From: Taeniopygia guttata | Taxonomy: Eukaryota; Chordata; Aves; Passeriformes; Estrildidae | Assembly (NCBI RefSeq): GCF_048771995.1 | Contig: NC_133060.1 | Coordinates: forward strand, 3,529,501 to 3,593,500 | Length of the DNA stretch: 64,000 nt | Direction of reading: 5' to 3' | Part shown: positions 30,582 through 43,439 of the stretch, piece after piece | Layout of the letters: each line of letters opens with the position of its first letter | Position numbering within the stretch: the stretch's first letter is position 1 | Notes under the pieces: generated by a model | Told to the model about the DNA's origin: nothing | The model's database searches: none | What the model saw: only the letters and a program-made list of their open reading frames with translations | Translations under genes and position numbers: made by a program

Positions 30582-33500
30582 ATGAATCCAGGCAGTGACG
30601 CAGAGCACAGACCTGCGAGCGTGCCCAAGCTGGCCTGGGGGAAGGAGGAGAAAGAAGGCCCTGGAGCTGCCCCAGCACAGCAGCCTGAAGAGGTGGAGCA
30701 GTTCCAGCCACTGCAGAAGGGTGAGTGGCAGAGCTGGGCCACAGGGCTGGTGCCTGCAGCCAGCTTGGCCCCATGCCATGCCATGCCATGCCATGCCATG
30801 CCATGCCATGCCATGCCATGCCATGCCATGCCATGCCATGCCATGCCATGCCATGCCATGCCATGCTATGCCATGCCATGCCATGCCATGCCATGCAATC
30901 CCCTGGGGCCATGCCCATGGACAGGATGGAATAGGGGCCGGGCAGACACCCCACAGCCGTGCTCCATCCCCTGGGGCGGCGCAGGGCTGTCCCTGCCTGG
31001 GCAGCGCAGGGCTGGGCTGTGTTCTCCGGCCTCTCCCGCAGCCCCTCAGCTCGGGCTGCGCTCGCTCTTTGCCAGGTGCAGCCGTGCAGTGCACACGAGA
31101 GCAGGAACGCACCCGTGGCCGCTTCCGCAGAACAGCGCAGGTACCTGCAGCCATCCCCACCTGGGCTGGGCCTGCTGGCACTGCTCAGCCCAGCACTGTG
31201 CTCGGAGCACTCCATGCAACATCCCGGGCTTCTTGCCCTTCTGCTACAGATGGTTTGCAAATTCATGAAGAGGATTCGGGAGGAAGAGAGCAGCGTCATG
31301 GGCGCTGTGGTCAGAGCGTACTCTCCCATCTTCAAAACCAAGACCAGTGCTGCCCTGCTGGATATGCTTGTGGAGGAGGGTCCTTCCAGCCCAAAGCAAG
31401 TAAGCAGCCTGTGGCCAGGGTTTGATCCTCCCAGCAGTTGCGTGGCCTCCCAAGCCACGCCTGCTGCTCCCTGGAAGCCTTTGAGGCCATGGCAGTGTGG
31501 TGGCAAGGGAAGCAACTCTCTGGGGCAGCTGGGCACATTCCTTCCTCTGGCACCTTTCCAAGTCTCCCCTGCCTTCTCCAGGTGCCCGCCATGGTGAGGT
31601 ACATCCACCAGTGGCTGGTGGCCAATGAGTTTCCTGAGTACAATCTGTACAGGCCCCTTCTGGATCTGACAGAGGCACATCCCTCTGACGTGGTGATGGC
31701 TCTCCTGCGTGTGGCCCCAGTGTGTGACAGGTACGGGGCCCACGTGTCCACAAGGCTCAGCAGCCCTTCACCCTGTACAGCCTGTCCCAGGTGTCTGACA
31801 AACAGAGAATTCCAGGGCCCTCTGGCTGCTCCCTTTGCCAGCCCTGGCCCCTGCCAGCGCCCCAGCGTGCTGCCATGCTTCCCCCCTGCCCCTCAGGGGC
31901 CAGTCCCCACAGGGCTGGGCTGCCTGCGTGCTGCCAGGGAGGGGCAGTGGGCAGAGGCAGGGCTGGCAGAGCAGCTCATCTCCCCGCTGCCACCCAGGCC
32001 ACGCTGCTGTGTCCCAGACTCCTCTGAGACAGAGCTCTGACCCCACAGAGCTGCTTTGGCCATGTGGAAGAGCATCATGTGCTCGCCCAGGACTGCAGAG
32101 CCGGCCATGCTCGTACTCCTCGATGTGCTGGGGAGCTGGCCAGAGCACAGCACGTGCACCTCCGATGGGGACCACACGGCTGTCCTTGCCCTGGCTGTGA
32201 GTTTCTGCCTTTGCTGGCCCCAAGGCCACCTCTCCAGCAGCTCTCCATCCTCCCTCCCCCACGGCGTCTCCCTGCCTCAGGCACTGGGCTGAAACCTGGC
32301 CTTGGGGCAGCTTCAGGGCCACCAGGCCCGGTGCTCCCCCTTCGGTGTTCCCCCTTCGTCTCTCCGGACCTCTCCCTCCCGTACTGGGCCCTGCCACACG
32401 GACACCTCGGCACTGAGCGCTGTCTCGGGCTGCTCTGTCCTTTGCAGGCAACCGTGGTGATGTGGAAGATCCTCCAGCTGCCCTGTGTGCCACATGTAGT
32501 CACCGTGTGTTTCCCCTGCCTCTTTGTGCATCTGCTCTTCCAAGTGCTCTTCAGCACTCTGGATGTGCCAGAGGAGGTTGATACCTTCTGGAAGGGATGC
32601 CAGCAGCAACACGGCCTTGCCACCAACCCCAGCAGGTGCTCCATGCCAGTCCTCCTGTCCTTGCCACATCCCTGGGCAGGGGCCAGTGCCCCCAGCGTGA
32701 CCTGGGCTTTGCTCTGTGCACAGCTTTGCAGAGCAGACCCTGAAGGCCCTGCTCTGCCGACTGCACTATGAGGATGTGGTGGTGGCCATGGAAGACAAGG
32801 GTGGCTGGGACACACTGCTCTGTGCTGACACCCACCACTGTGCTGTGGGCGTGCTGGCCAGGTGAGACCCCCTGCTCCCCAGCTGTCCCCGGCATGTGTG
32901 CCCTGTGCCCCAGGTGCCCCACACAGTCCCCATGGCCGTGGGCCAGAAGCCCTTGTCACCAAGGGACGGCCAAGGAGGCTGCAAAAGGCTGGGAGAGGAG
33001 CGTGCCCAAGAGCAGCAAACTCCCAGAGGGCTCAGCTGCCCCTTGCAGGGTGCTGGAGAAAGGCCAGACCTCGGGGAGGCAGTCCTGGGAGAGGTTTGCC
33101 CCCGCTGGCTCAGGGGTTTGGCTCCTATTTCCTCCTGTCAGAGAAATGCGCCGCGCATCCGAAGCCGTGTGTTCCGCGATTGCATTCCAGCTGCTCGGGC
33201 TGCTCAGCAAAGACACGCCATGCCGGGATTTGGCCGCCCTGGCGTTCCTTGTGGAGGTGAGCCTGAAGGCCAGCGCTGCCTCGCTCAGCTGCCTCCCGGC
33301 TCTCTGCCCTCTCTTGGCCGCAGTGCCTGGGACGGAGCCCGCGCCCTGTGCTGCTGCCTGGGCCCGGCCCTGTGCGGTTCTGGGCTCCCGCCGGCCGCTC
33401 CCCCGTCACTGCCCTGTGCCTTTCAGATCCTGGAGCGCCTGAACCTGAGTGAATGCCGTGACAGCGTCCTGGAGTTCTTGTCAAAGAACCTGCAGAGCGA

Positions 33501-35457
33501 GTGCAGGGGGAGGCGTCGCTTGGCACTCAGAGGCCTCGTGGTGCTCGGCACCACCAGTGCCTCGGTGAGAAGAGCGCAGGGGCTGAAGCCGTGCTGCCAG
33601 CGTGGGGCTGGGGAAGGCAGACCCTGGGGCTCGGCTGGCCTTGGGGCACTGAGGCAGCTGCTGCTAGATCTCCTGCCTCCTGCTGCAGCTGCCCGAGTGC
33701 TTTGGCACAGGCCTTTGGCCCCTGGGCCCTGTGGCAGCAGGATGGTGTTTCACACATTTGTGTTCCACAAGTAGATGGCCAGAAGGATGTGGAGCCTGCA
33801 TGAAAGGCTCGTGGAGCTCCTGCAGGAAAATGACAGCGTCGTGCTCAGGATGACCACGGTTCTCCTCAGGGCTGTATTTCTCTGCAATGGTGCCCCAATG
33901 ACCAGCGCCCTCGCCCTGCAGCTGGCTGAGGCGCTCCTGCCACTCTTTGACAACGTAAGGCTCTGCGCCTCCAGCCACGGCCAGCGGGTGCTACCCGCAC
34001 ACTTTGTGCCCTGTGCACTTACAGGCTGTGCCCAGCTGGGCCTGAAGCAGCTGACGCTGAGGTCTTTCTTCCTTCCTTTCATACAGGAGGATAGCCAGGT
34101 GCAGTTGAGTTCCATGTTTATCTTCCGAGACATGCTGGATTGTTTTCCGGAAGAGGAAAAAAAGGCCCTGAAGGCACACGTGCGCCAGAGCCTGCTGCCA
34201 CTCTCCTTCCACTGCCATGATGAGAACCAGCGAGTGGCAGAGGTGAGGACTCGACAGCTGCTGCTGTTCCCTGGCAGGGGCTGGGCTGCCCCTGCCCTGG
34301 CACCTCGCAGGCTGCAGCCTCCTGCTGGCCCTGGCACAGGGACGGGTCCTGTGCCCTGGGCTGTGGGGCCATCTTCGCGTCTCTGCTGCTCTCCAGGCTT
34401 CTCAGGAAACGCTGCTTTGTGCGGCCGAGTTCCTGAAGCAGAGGGATCTCGAAAAGCTGCTGAAGAACCAGAAGCCATGGAAGTTCACCGAGTGCCTGGT
34501 AAGGAGGGCCGGGAAGCCGCAGCCCCAGCCTGGAGAAGCCCCCTGAGCGCGGTGCTCGGTGTGCGGGCTGGCAGCTGTGCCCCTGCCCGCTGCTGCAGCC
34601 CGAGGCCACGCGGGCTCTGCTCCAGGCTCCTGCGGCCCGAGCCGGGTGCCCATGGAGCCCCGGCCCGGCGGGGCTGCGGGGCCAACCCTTCCCTCCTGCC
34701 GCTCTCTGCAGCTGGCAGAGGACAGCAGCAGCGTGGCCGAGCACCTGCGCCGGGCCCTGCCCTACCTGCAGAGCCCACAGGAGCCCCTGCGAGAGGCGGC
34801 CGTCAGGTTCATGGGTGAGCCACGAGCCGGGCCAGGAGGCCGTGTGGGCACAGGGCTGGCAGCGCCGCTGGCAGGGAGCTGTGCCGCCGGGCCTGACAGG
34901 CTCTGTGTTCCCAGGGACGGCCGGGCGGTACCTGAGGGGGAGGAAGGAAGAGCTCCAGCTCATCTCTGAGGGTGAGTGAGGGCAGCGGGCTGCCAGCGGG
35001 GGCTGGCGGGGAGCTGCGAGCCCTGCCCCGGCTGCGGAGGGCTCTGCTCCCTGTGCGGACCAGGGCCGGCGTGGGCAGAGCACACAGAGGTTTCAGGGCA
35101 CCTGGGGGATTCCTGGCCAGCAGCTTCGGGCTGATCCAGCTGGTCCCTGCTCCCTGCTGGCCGTGGCCAGAGCCGGCTGGGATGGCCCTGGCACAGAGTC
35201 CCCTCGGGTCCCCTCAGATGTGGGAACTGACCATGGCTCTGTTCCTCTCTCTTTCAGCCCTTGAAGGCATGGCCAATGACATCAGTGTCCCTGTCGCAAG
35301 CCTGGCAGTTCAAACATTGTACGTCCTCCAGGGAACAGAGAGAGCTCCATACTCCATCTTTGACAACCTGCATGATCGGCTCCGCAGGGCATGGAGGAGA
35401 CGGCCTCGTCTGTCGGGGCTCGGCTGGCTGCGCTGCTGGAGCTCTGCAGAGAGCTGA
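30582..35457 (+). CDS. Maestro heat-like repeat (MROH) family protein, unit 2
   Basis: Fifteen exons join in phase with GT-AG sites: 30582-30720, 31076-31140, 31250-31399, 31582-31730, 32049-32196, 32448-32635, 32724-32861, 33142-33256, 33427-33564, 33775-33954, 34087-34242, 34397-34498, 34712-34814, 34915-34971, 35258-35457; 2028 bases, 675 residues plus TGA. The protein is a helical solenoid of HEAT-like repeats, recognised by [66 protein letters not shown] and [15 protein letters not shown] proteins probably act as scaffolds; their roles are poorly known. It is shorter than the long vertebrate MROH proteins (well over 1000 residues), matching the short avian forms. The ATG at 30582 was chosen because exon 1 is open and in phase from it; upstream exons are possible. 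The last 30 residues are Arg/Trp-rich and may be a degenerate tail. Confidence 0.88.
30771..30896. repeat. (CCATG)n microsatellite in MROH intron 1, unit 2
   Basis: About 25 units, one CTATG variant. It produces Met-Pro-Cys-His frames on one strand and Met-Ala-Trp-His-Gly on the other; these are not genes. Confidence 0.97.
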
Positions 35458-36639
35458 TCCCAGAGGCTCTGTCTGCTGGGGCCGCCCGAGCCAGCAGGAA
35501 TGTTTCGTTTCTTTAAGATTGTTCTTTCTGTCTCTTTGTTTTACTTTAGCATATAAATATAGGATGTGTTGTAATAGACAGACTCCCAGGATCTTTATTT
35601 TGCTGCCCAGGTTCTGCAGGGCCTAGGGGAAGAGGGACAAAAGGGATCCTGGGCTCAGCAAGCTGCCCAGGCATGCAGGGTTGCAGGGAAAATGGCCAGA
35701 AGCCCCTTGGCCTTTGGTGGTTCTGCCGAAGCCTTTGTGCTGCCCACAGAGCAGATGGGCAGGGGCTGGAGCTGTGGGGATCTCTGTGAGAGCGGTGCCT
35801 GGAGATGGCCACAAGCCCTGTCCCAGGCAGGAAGCGCCATCCGTGTCCTCCTGCCCGTGTGTTGCTGCCTGGATTGCTGAGGGCTCCCAGGTGCCTCTGG
35901 ATGGGCTCCTCTGGAGCTCCTGTGGGGCTGCGGCGCTGCTGCCGGGCAGGTTGGCCGGGCTGGGGAGAGCCTGAGGGGACGGGGCCACGAAGGGATGAGG
36001 GGCTGCGGAAGCCCTGACAGGACAAGGCAGTGGGAAGGCACGGGGGGGACGTGTGAGGGAGTGGGTAACGTTGGCTCGGGGAGGAAAGTGGGTTGGAGCC
36101 AAAGAGACAACTCACCCCGATGTTCCTGTGGCGAACAGAGCACGTTTATTCTCAAGCCCTTCCTTCTAAGGGCCTTTGAAAAACCCAGTCTGGATGATTT
36201 CACTGGTCTGATCTCTGTGCCCCTTCAGATTCTGGCCTGGGGAATGCCTGCAGCCTTGGGAGAGCTGTGATGGGCCAGGCCCCTGTCAGTCAAACCAGGG
36301 CTGGTACATTCACCCCGTACAAGCCAGCCTGCACGGTGACACGGCAACAGAGTGCGAGGCACAGCTGCGGGTGCTCCCCATGAACCTCAGCTCTGGGACC
36401 ACTGCCTGCCCCAAGCTTCAGGGGCTGCAGGGGGAGCCCGGCTGGGCTCTGCCCTGGGGCCATCCTGCAGGGACAGCTGCACACAGCTGCAGCTTTGGGA
36501 ATGGCATTAGTGCCTAGGCTGGGGGGGAAGCTGCAAGTCCTTGACTGCTGTCTTGTGTTGCTGAGAAGAGGAACGACATCTTAAAACTGGGGATGCTCTA
36601 TTTGAAGTCGAGCGGGCAACTTTGTGGTGGGGGAGCTGC
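35458..36639. other. Region between MROH stop and kinase, no gene
   Basis: Holds the 3' flank of MROH and the right inverted element (36125-36300). I looked for a CRIB/p21-binding motif (ISxPxxFxHxxH) ahead of the kinase and saw none. Confidence 0.45.
36125..36300 (-). repeat. Inverted element, right copy, downstream of MROH-like gene
   Basis: Its reverse complement aligns with 28475-28690. On the minus strand an AATAAA lies in AGAATAAACGTGCTCTG, consistent with an LTR-like polyadenylation region. The pair flanks the MROH gene in opposite directions. Confidence 0.55.
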
Positions 36640-36962
36640 GTGGGCCAAAAGGACGCAGGGGTGCCGGTCAAGAGCAGCTGAAGGTGGGCCAGTGTGTGGC
36701 CAGGTGGCCAAGAAGGCCAAGGATGCCCTGGCCTGTGTCAGCAGCAGTGGGGCAGCAGGAGCAGGGCAGTGACCGTCCCCCTGGGCTGGGCAGCGCTGCT
36801 GCCATGGCTGGGAGTGCTGTGTCCACTTGTGGGCCCCTCTGAAGCAGAAAGTCCTCGAGGGGCTGGAGCGTGTGCAGAGAAGGACACGGGAGCTGGGGAA
36901 GGCTGTGGAGTGCAAGGCCAAGGAGGAGGTGCTGAGGGAGCTTTAGCCTGGACAACGGGAGG
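36640..36962 (+). mobile_element. CR1 LINE fragment, plus strand
   Basis: Contains the CR1 phrases GTGGCCAAGAAGGCCAA, CCTGGCCTGTGTCAGCAG and GCAGAGAAGGACACGGGAGC. It ends within a few bases of the first kinase exon, so the kinase start may lie in or beside CR1-derived sequence. Confidence 0.8.
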
Positions 36963-36965
36963 AAA

Positions 36966-39900
36966 ATGGTGAACATGGAAAATCCCAAGATGAAATACAC
37001 TGAACTGGAAGATGTTGGCAAGGGGTGAGTCCAGCCACAGTTACTTCTGCACAACCATGGGCCAGGTGTTTTGCTGGTATATCAGGTGTTTCACTGGAAG
37101 ATCTATCCAGTGTGAACTCAGACCAGCTGCAAACGTGTTCAGATACTGGGGATAGATTGTCCCATCGCTTCAGTGCTGCTCAGAATTTGTGTGTGTGCTC
37201 AGAAAGCATTGTCAGAGACATCTCCATGTTGCTGAGGTCTTGCCTGCATCAAGGAACAGGACCTGGAAGATCTCTTTGTCTCTCAAGTGTGGGACAGCTC
37301 TGTGTTAACTTCTTTAGCATTTTTGTATGTCTCAAAATCACACTGCCACACTAATGAAAAAAGAAGAACCTTGCTTGCCTGAAAGAGCAACCTACCCCCT
37401 ATCAAAGCTGTGAAATAACAGTTCTCAGGAACATTTCTTTCCCATGGTCTGTGGAAGGAAATATTGCACGGTCAGGATAGGAACCACACAGTTTAGAAAC
37501 TGAAACCCAAGATGAAAGAATAAATTCCCTTTAGGAGCTGAGGCAGTAAACCCCAACGCTTCAGCAACCGGCCCAGGCACTGCCCATGCATTTGAGAGGA
37601 AAAAGGATCATCTGCCTTCTGACAGAGCCCTCCTGCATCCTGCAGGTTTTAGGCATTTACAGCAGAGATCTCCTGTGTGGGCTGGCTTTCACTCTAAGAA
37701 ATAAACAGCTTCTCCTTTCTCTGCTTCTGTTTTGTTTCTAGGACTTTTGGACATGTGGTTAGAGCACTCAACAAAGCCACAGGAGGAGAGGTAAATGTCA
37801 ACAGCCCCCGCAGACTCTGCTGCACCCGAGGGGCTTTCTCCTCTGGTGTGGGCAGCTGTGGCCAGAGCTTTGGGTAGAGCTGTGCTGAAAAGGCAAAAGA
37901 AGCACAGACTGGTGCCAGCCTGCAAAATACATTTGGGACAGTCTTTGTCCTTCTCAGCTGCCACAAAGAAGGCCCAGAGGGCAGCAGTTCCTTTCGGAGA
38001 AGGATGTGCTCACTCGCTCTCAATTGCTAAAACAAAGGTGGTGCCTTAGAGCATCTCACTGCTCTTTGGGGCGACAGCTTCCGAGTCCTGAATTCTCATC
38101 TCTGCCTGCCAGAAAATGCATCTGAAAGTTACTGGCAGTTCCTCAGCCACCTGCAGTGCTGCACTTGGGAACTGCACACAGGGAGAGATCTGCAAGGCAT
38201 CCCTAAAAGCCATCGCCCAAGTTGTATCCACGGAGTATTGAGGCATGGATCACTTCTTCTGAATCCCATACAAAGCAGCAGGGAGTGTGCTCAGAGGTTT
38301 GTGAGTGATAGCTGAGACACCACTGTTAGCAAGTGGACACGGCAAAACCTCAGTGGCCCCGTGTCCTGTAACTGGCCTCCAAGGGCGCGGAGCAATGGGC
38401 TGTTGCAATGTCAGTTCCAGTTCCTGCAGTGCCTAATCACGAGGCAGTTTGGCACAGATCGGCTGCGTCATTGCAAAATCACTCGCTCCATGTGCCTTGT
38501 GGTCTCGTGCCACCAACTTCTCAAGTTACTGATTTTCAGTGTCATTTTAGGTGGCCATAAAGAAAATAATACTTAAAGGATTGAAGAGGAAGCAAGTAAC
38601 TGTTAATGAAATCAGTATCATGAAGAGGCATAGGAGTCCCAGTGTTGTGAATTATTTAGACAGGTGAGTGGTCATGGACTTATCCCATGAATGTGTGTTT
38701 ACATACAGCAAACACGAGAGGTTAAAAACTCACTTTGGTCACTTTTAGAAAGTAGAGCTGTTAATTATTCTGTATTAATATTTCTCTACTCATCTCCAAT
38801 GGATGAGAAGAGAGTGCATCTTGTCTGCATGAGTCTTCCCTGGCACACGTAGTTTGAAAATTATTCAGAAATTATTCAAAACCTGGATCAGCTGTATCTT
38901 ACTAAGTTAATACCCTCTAAGTTCACTGCCTCCACATTTTTTTGGGATTGCTTTTAAAAAGTTTTTTAAATGCTGGTGAACCATCCTAAAGCTGATTTCC
39001 CTTGGATTGTTGCCCTTCTTTTCCATTGCTATGCATGCCAGGAAGACTAGGTGCTTATTTCCAGAAACACCATGCGTGACAGGCTTTTTATCTGGGCTGT
39101 TACTAAACCACGCTTTTCGCTTGCTGGCCATCTAAGACATCTCCTTTTTCACAGCTGTTCTTTTCTCCTTGAGACTGCACAGATTGCAAACAACACACAG
39201 CCAAGAAGGAATGTCTATTGCTTTGATTCTGCCTTTGTCTCAAAGGGACCTGAAAACAAGAATCAACCCCTGTCTTTTCCAAACAGCAATGTAGCCATGT
39301 ACGTTCATCCCCGTGCCCTTGTTTCCTTCTTTCAGCTCCCTTCTGGGTGAGGAACTCTGGCTGGTCATGGAGTACATGGACGGAGGCACTCTGAGCGATG
39401 TCATCAGCAAGACCTGCCTGTGTGAAGGTGACATAGCATCCATCAGTCAGGAGGTCAGCAATCCCAGCTGTGCTTCCAAGGGTTTGGGCAGGATTGTCTG
39501 GGAAACAGGGGCTCAGAACAGGAGAGGTTTCATGTATAAAGCTTTGTTTCTGCATTGCTGGTATGCTATGGGCAAGTAAAAGCATCTCAAGTGAAATGCC
39601 TGCCAGTGCCCTCGCACTCACTGTACTCTGTTCTTGTACTCTTATCTCCTGCTGTTGTATTCTCACTCTGCCTCTTGTATTTGCTGTTCTCCATCTTGCC
39701 TCCTTAAACCTTTGCCTGTCTTCACTGCATTCCTTGCTTGTAAAAGCAAAGGTGCTGGTAGCAGGACTTGAAACGAACAGCAAAGGAAAAAGGGGAGACT
39801 CATTTCTCTCAGTCCTCAGCTAAAACCCACAGTAGTGCAGCCAAAATGCGCTTTGCTTCTGAGCACACCCACTGCAGCAGCAGTCATCCTGGCTGGTTTG

Positions 39901-42347
39901 CAGGGGACAGTGTACAACAACAGCAGGTGCTGTTGCTCTTTCAAAAGCTGGCATGCCTTTCCTTAGAAAGGTCCTGCTCTGCAAGTGTTGGAGCAGCAGC
40001 TCTTCCTCTCAATGGCGCTGCGTTCTGCCATTACTCGCCATTCCCCCGCACAGGGCATCTTTTAGATTCTTTGTTTCTTTTCTTCTGCCATGGAATCACA
40101 GCGCTAATTTTTGCCCTCCTGTTTCTGTTTTCTCTCTCAGTGCCTGCAAGGACTGGATTTTCTTCCCTCAAACCACGTAATCCACCGAGATGTGAAGAGC
40201 AGCAACATCCTTTTCGGAGCCGACGGCTCTGTCAAGCTGGGTCAGTATAGCCTTGGTCAGGTGCAGTGTTCCAGGGATGTGGGGTGAGGGGCTGCTTTGA
40301 GTGACTGCCAGCTCCCCAAAAATGGTGCTGGGGGCAGTGCAGGGACCCCCCCACTGTGAGCTGATGGCACGGTTGCAATGTGCACAGAGGTATGACGAGG
40401 AACAAGCAGCCAAGAGTGGCATTGCTCTGTGTGTGTCCCTTCCAGAGGGAAGCAGTTACAAGTCTAAAGCTTCCAAAGAACAAAAGCCACTGCTGAAGGA
40501 AGTGTAAAAAATGTGGGGATTTTTTAAGTCACCAATACCATATTTCCTTGGCTAAAGTCCTGAGGAAACAGAGCAGGGACTGTTGTCCAGGACATTCAAC
40601 AGCACGTTCTCAAACTTCTACTGGGGAATTCCTTTGCTCGATTTCCTAATTGCACAGAATTCAAATAAAACCAGTATTTTGCTTTCCCCTCAGCTGATTT
40701 TGGCATCTCTGTTGAGCTCGGCCCTGAGGAGAAGAGACCGTCCTCGGTAGCCGGGACTCCTTGGTGGATGGCGCCTGAAGTGCTGATGCGTGAACCATAT
40801 GGCCCCAAAGTGGACATATGGTCTTTTGGAATTGTGGGAATTGAAATGGTAGAACAAAATGTTCCTTACTGGAACCAAAGTCCTGCCACGGTAAGGAGCA
40901 AATACTGATCCCGCTTGTCTTTCTCACCTGCCCCGTGTTCTGCGTGCCATTGGACAAAATCCCATTGCCATCTGCTGGAACGACTTCCACCTAAAAATGT
41001 CCCTGCAACACATCAGCATCTGCTGCAGTTTTGGTTGCATCAGTGTGGAACTCAAGCCTTACCACATGCAAACAAACCCCATTCTCAGGCAACACTTTCC
41101 TTTGGGTTATAAGCGGTTCCAGTTCTTTTGTCTGTGTAGATGACCCCAATAGCAGAAACGAGCATCTTAGAACTGGTGTTATCCTTCCAGAAATGAAGGA
41201 AAGAACCCCAAACCCAGCAAAGTTTCCAAAACAGTGGTTTCTAGAGAGGAACTTAACCCCCTGTGCAGTTTCTGCTCACTGGGAAAGATGCCTGAAACCT
41301 GGGCATGAGGCTTCAAGGCCACAGAGTCCCTTCTGCTTCTTGTGCAGTGTTGCTGAAACACTTAGTGACCGTGTTTCTCTCATAGCCCAAGCCACGTTCT
41401 CCACGTCACCAAGCTGGACCTTGTGAGGGGGAGAGCCTGCCAAAACCTCCTGTTTGTTTCCTGGCATTTTCTGGGATGGGCCTACCACTCATGCATTGAC
41501 TTGAGTAGGCAAATGAGCAGAGGGTGTCCATAGGGATGGCATTTCTCCTTTTTCTGCGCAGGAAAAGTTTTTCTTTTGCTGCATAAGGGAAGATGAAATT
41601 TTCAGACTGCTGAGAGACAGAGCTGCAGGTGGCTCCTGTGTGCCCAAGCAGGCATTTTAATCCCAATAGATTTGTGCATGCATCTTAATGTGTCTGTGTT
41701 GAATATGGGATTGTAAATGTTTGTTTCTTTACCTGGGGATTAACTGATGGATTTCCTTTCTTTTCTTCCAATTACCATAGTTTTCAAGAACAGGACAAAA
41801 AACTTGATGAGTCTTGTTCTATGGCAACTGTGCTTAAGGGATCAACAAGCACTGCAGAGATGCCTTTCATGTACTAATCCTTGGAATTAGTTAACATAGC
41901 AAAGTCCCCCTTCCAAAAAGGCTGTCCAGCTGGTGTGAATCCTCAGAGAAGGAGATGTGCTTTTGCTGATGTAGTTCCCACTAACTAGGTCAGTCAATGA
42001 AATCGGCTGCCAAGGCAAGATTGGCAGGATGTTGGCAAAGCTGTGGCTGCATCAGAGTTTGGGTTTTTTGTTGGTAAAGGAAAGTCATCCCTGGGTCTCT
42101 GCCAGGGCAGAAACTGCCACTGCAGAATGGAGGTTAAACAATGGGCTCTGGGAGAGCAGTTACAGATGGGAAAGAAGCAGGTGGAGCCTCGTGTTCCCTT
42201 TTTCTCCAGACTAAACACCTGAGAGCCACAGCAGGGACGCCTCAGCTGCGGCAGCCCAAGCTCCTCTCGGCTTGGCTGCGTGACTTCCTGAGCTGCTGCC
42301 TGCAGAGAGACGAGGAGCGGCGCTGGTCTGCCCACGAGCTCCTGCAG
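36966..42347 (+). CDS. PAK-like Ser/Thr kinase, unit 2
   Basis: Exons in phase with GT-AG sites: 36966-37024, 37742-37790, 38551-38663, 39336-39453, 40141-40240, 40694-40890, 42210-42347 (258 codons). The first two join to make [17 protein letters not shown], a perfect GxGxFGxV nucleotide-binding loop. VAIK, the helix-C Glu, VMEY hinge, [11 protein letters not shown] and APE follow. The activation loop has Ser where PAKs have the phosphorylated Thr. The proposed start is ATG 36966; it lies at the end of a CR1, 1.5 kb after the MROH stop, leaving no room for the usual N-terminal p21-binding and autoinhibitory region unless exons lie inside the MROH gene. The last PAK exon (about 29 residues) is not found after 42347; without it the frame would run into the intron and end with a novel tail. 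It differs from unit 1 at five residues and one silent site in shared exons. Confidence 0.85.
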
Positions 42348-42469
42348 GTAAAACGCAAAGGGGCTGCAGGTGAAAGAGTGTGCGAGGGATGGGCTCCTCC
42401 TCCAGTGAGGCCCGAGGCATCAGATGAGCCCCCTTCCTCCTCGCCTCCACTCTTGGTGCTCTTCAAATG

Positions 42470-42640
42470 AAAATGCTGAGCAGTGCTGGGCTGGGCTGGG
42501 CTGGCAGGGCTCTGTAAAGTCCTCTGGTCCAAGTGTCCTGCAATGAGCAGGGACATCTTTAAAGAGATCAGGTTGCTCAGACCCCTGTCCCACCTGACCT
42601 GGGATGGTTCCAGGGATGGGGCACCTACAAGTCCTGGGAC
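42470..42640 (-). mobile_element. CR1 LINE 3' fragment, unit 2
   Basis: Counterpart of 4345-4515, with the same AGCAGGGACATC and GATCAGGTTGCTCAGA blocks. Confidence 0.5.
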
Positions 42641-43439
42641 AACCTGTGCCAGGGTGGCACCATGCTCCGAGTAAACCAGTTCTTCCTTAGACCTACTCTG
42701 ATTAGATCCCCTTTGTGTTTAAAACTATTCACCCACATTCTACTGTAACTGGCCCTGTTAAAAAAGGTGTCCCCCACTTTCTTTAAAGCCACTCTGAAGT
42801 CTTGGAAAGCGGCAATAAAGTCTCCCTGGGGCCTGTTCTTCACAAAACTGAATACCTCCACCTCTTGGGTGCTCTGTTTTCTGACTGTCTCTGTTGCCCT
42901 GTTTTGGAACTGGGTGTTGTGTTCTGTTTTACCTAACAGCAAAAGAATTGAAGTAGAGCAATGCAGGGTACAGAGCCATGCAATGGTGGCAGAGGAACCC
43001 AAGGCTGCCAGCCCTGGCAGAGCAGTCTGGAGAGATTTGGCTGTGGGCAGGAGGGGCTGTGGGGCCTCCCTGTGAGCCTCTGAGGGGCCCTGGTTTGTGC
43101 CCCCCACCCCACCCTTAGAGGCTTCTGGCACACAAACAGGGACAGCTGGGAGGGACTTGTCCCAGCCCCGTCTGCTGCCTGGCACGCTCAGGCAGAGGGG
43201 AACTGGCCCAGGCTGCTGCCAGGTTGTGTGGCAGAGAGGTGCGGGGACGCTGTGCTCCAGGAGGGTTTGGATGGATGGAGACGAGAGATCTCTGAAGGCT
43301 GCTCTTAGAATATCAGGTTTGTTACAGAGGGGGAAAGGTCCTGCGTGGAGCCGCCAGACGCAGCACGGGGCAGGGCCTGAGGGAGTGGGGAGGGAGAGAC
43401 AAGGGGGAGAGAGAGACAAGAGGATGCTCCAGGAGAGGG

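Noticed and set aside
35995..36270. Short plus-strand frame resembling a frame at 28488-28700 on the minus strand
   Set aside because: The peptide likeness reflects the inverted DNA element, not a conserved protein; frames are short and lack starts in context.
35460..36960. p21-binding (CRIB) exon ahead of the unit 2 kinase
   Set aside because: No ISxPxxFxHxxH-type motif was seen in any frame of this interval.
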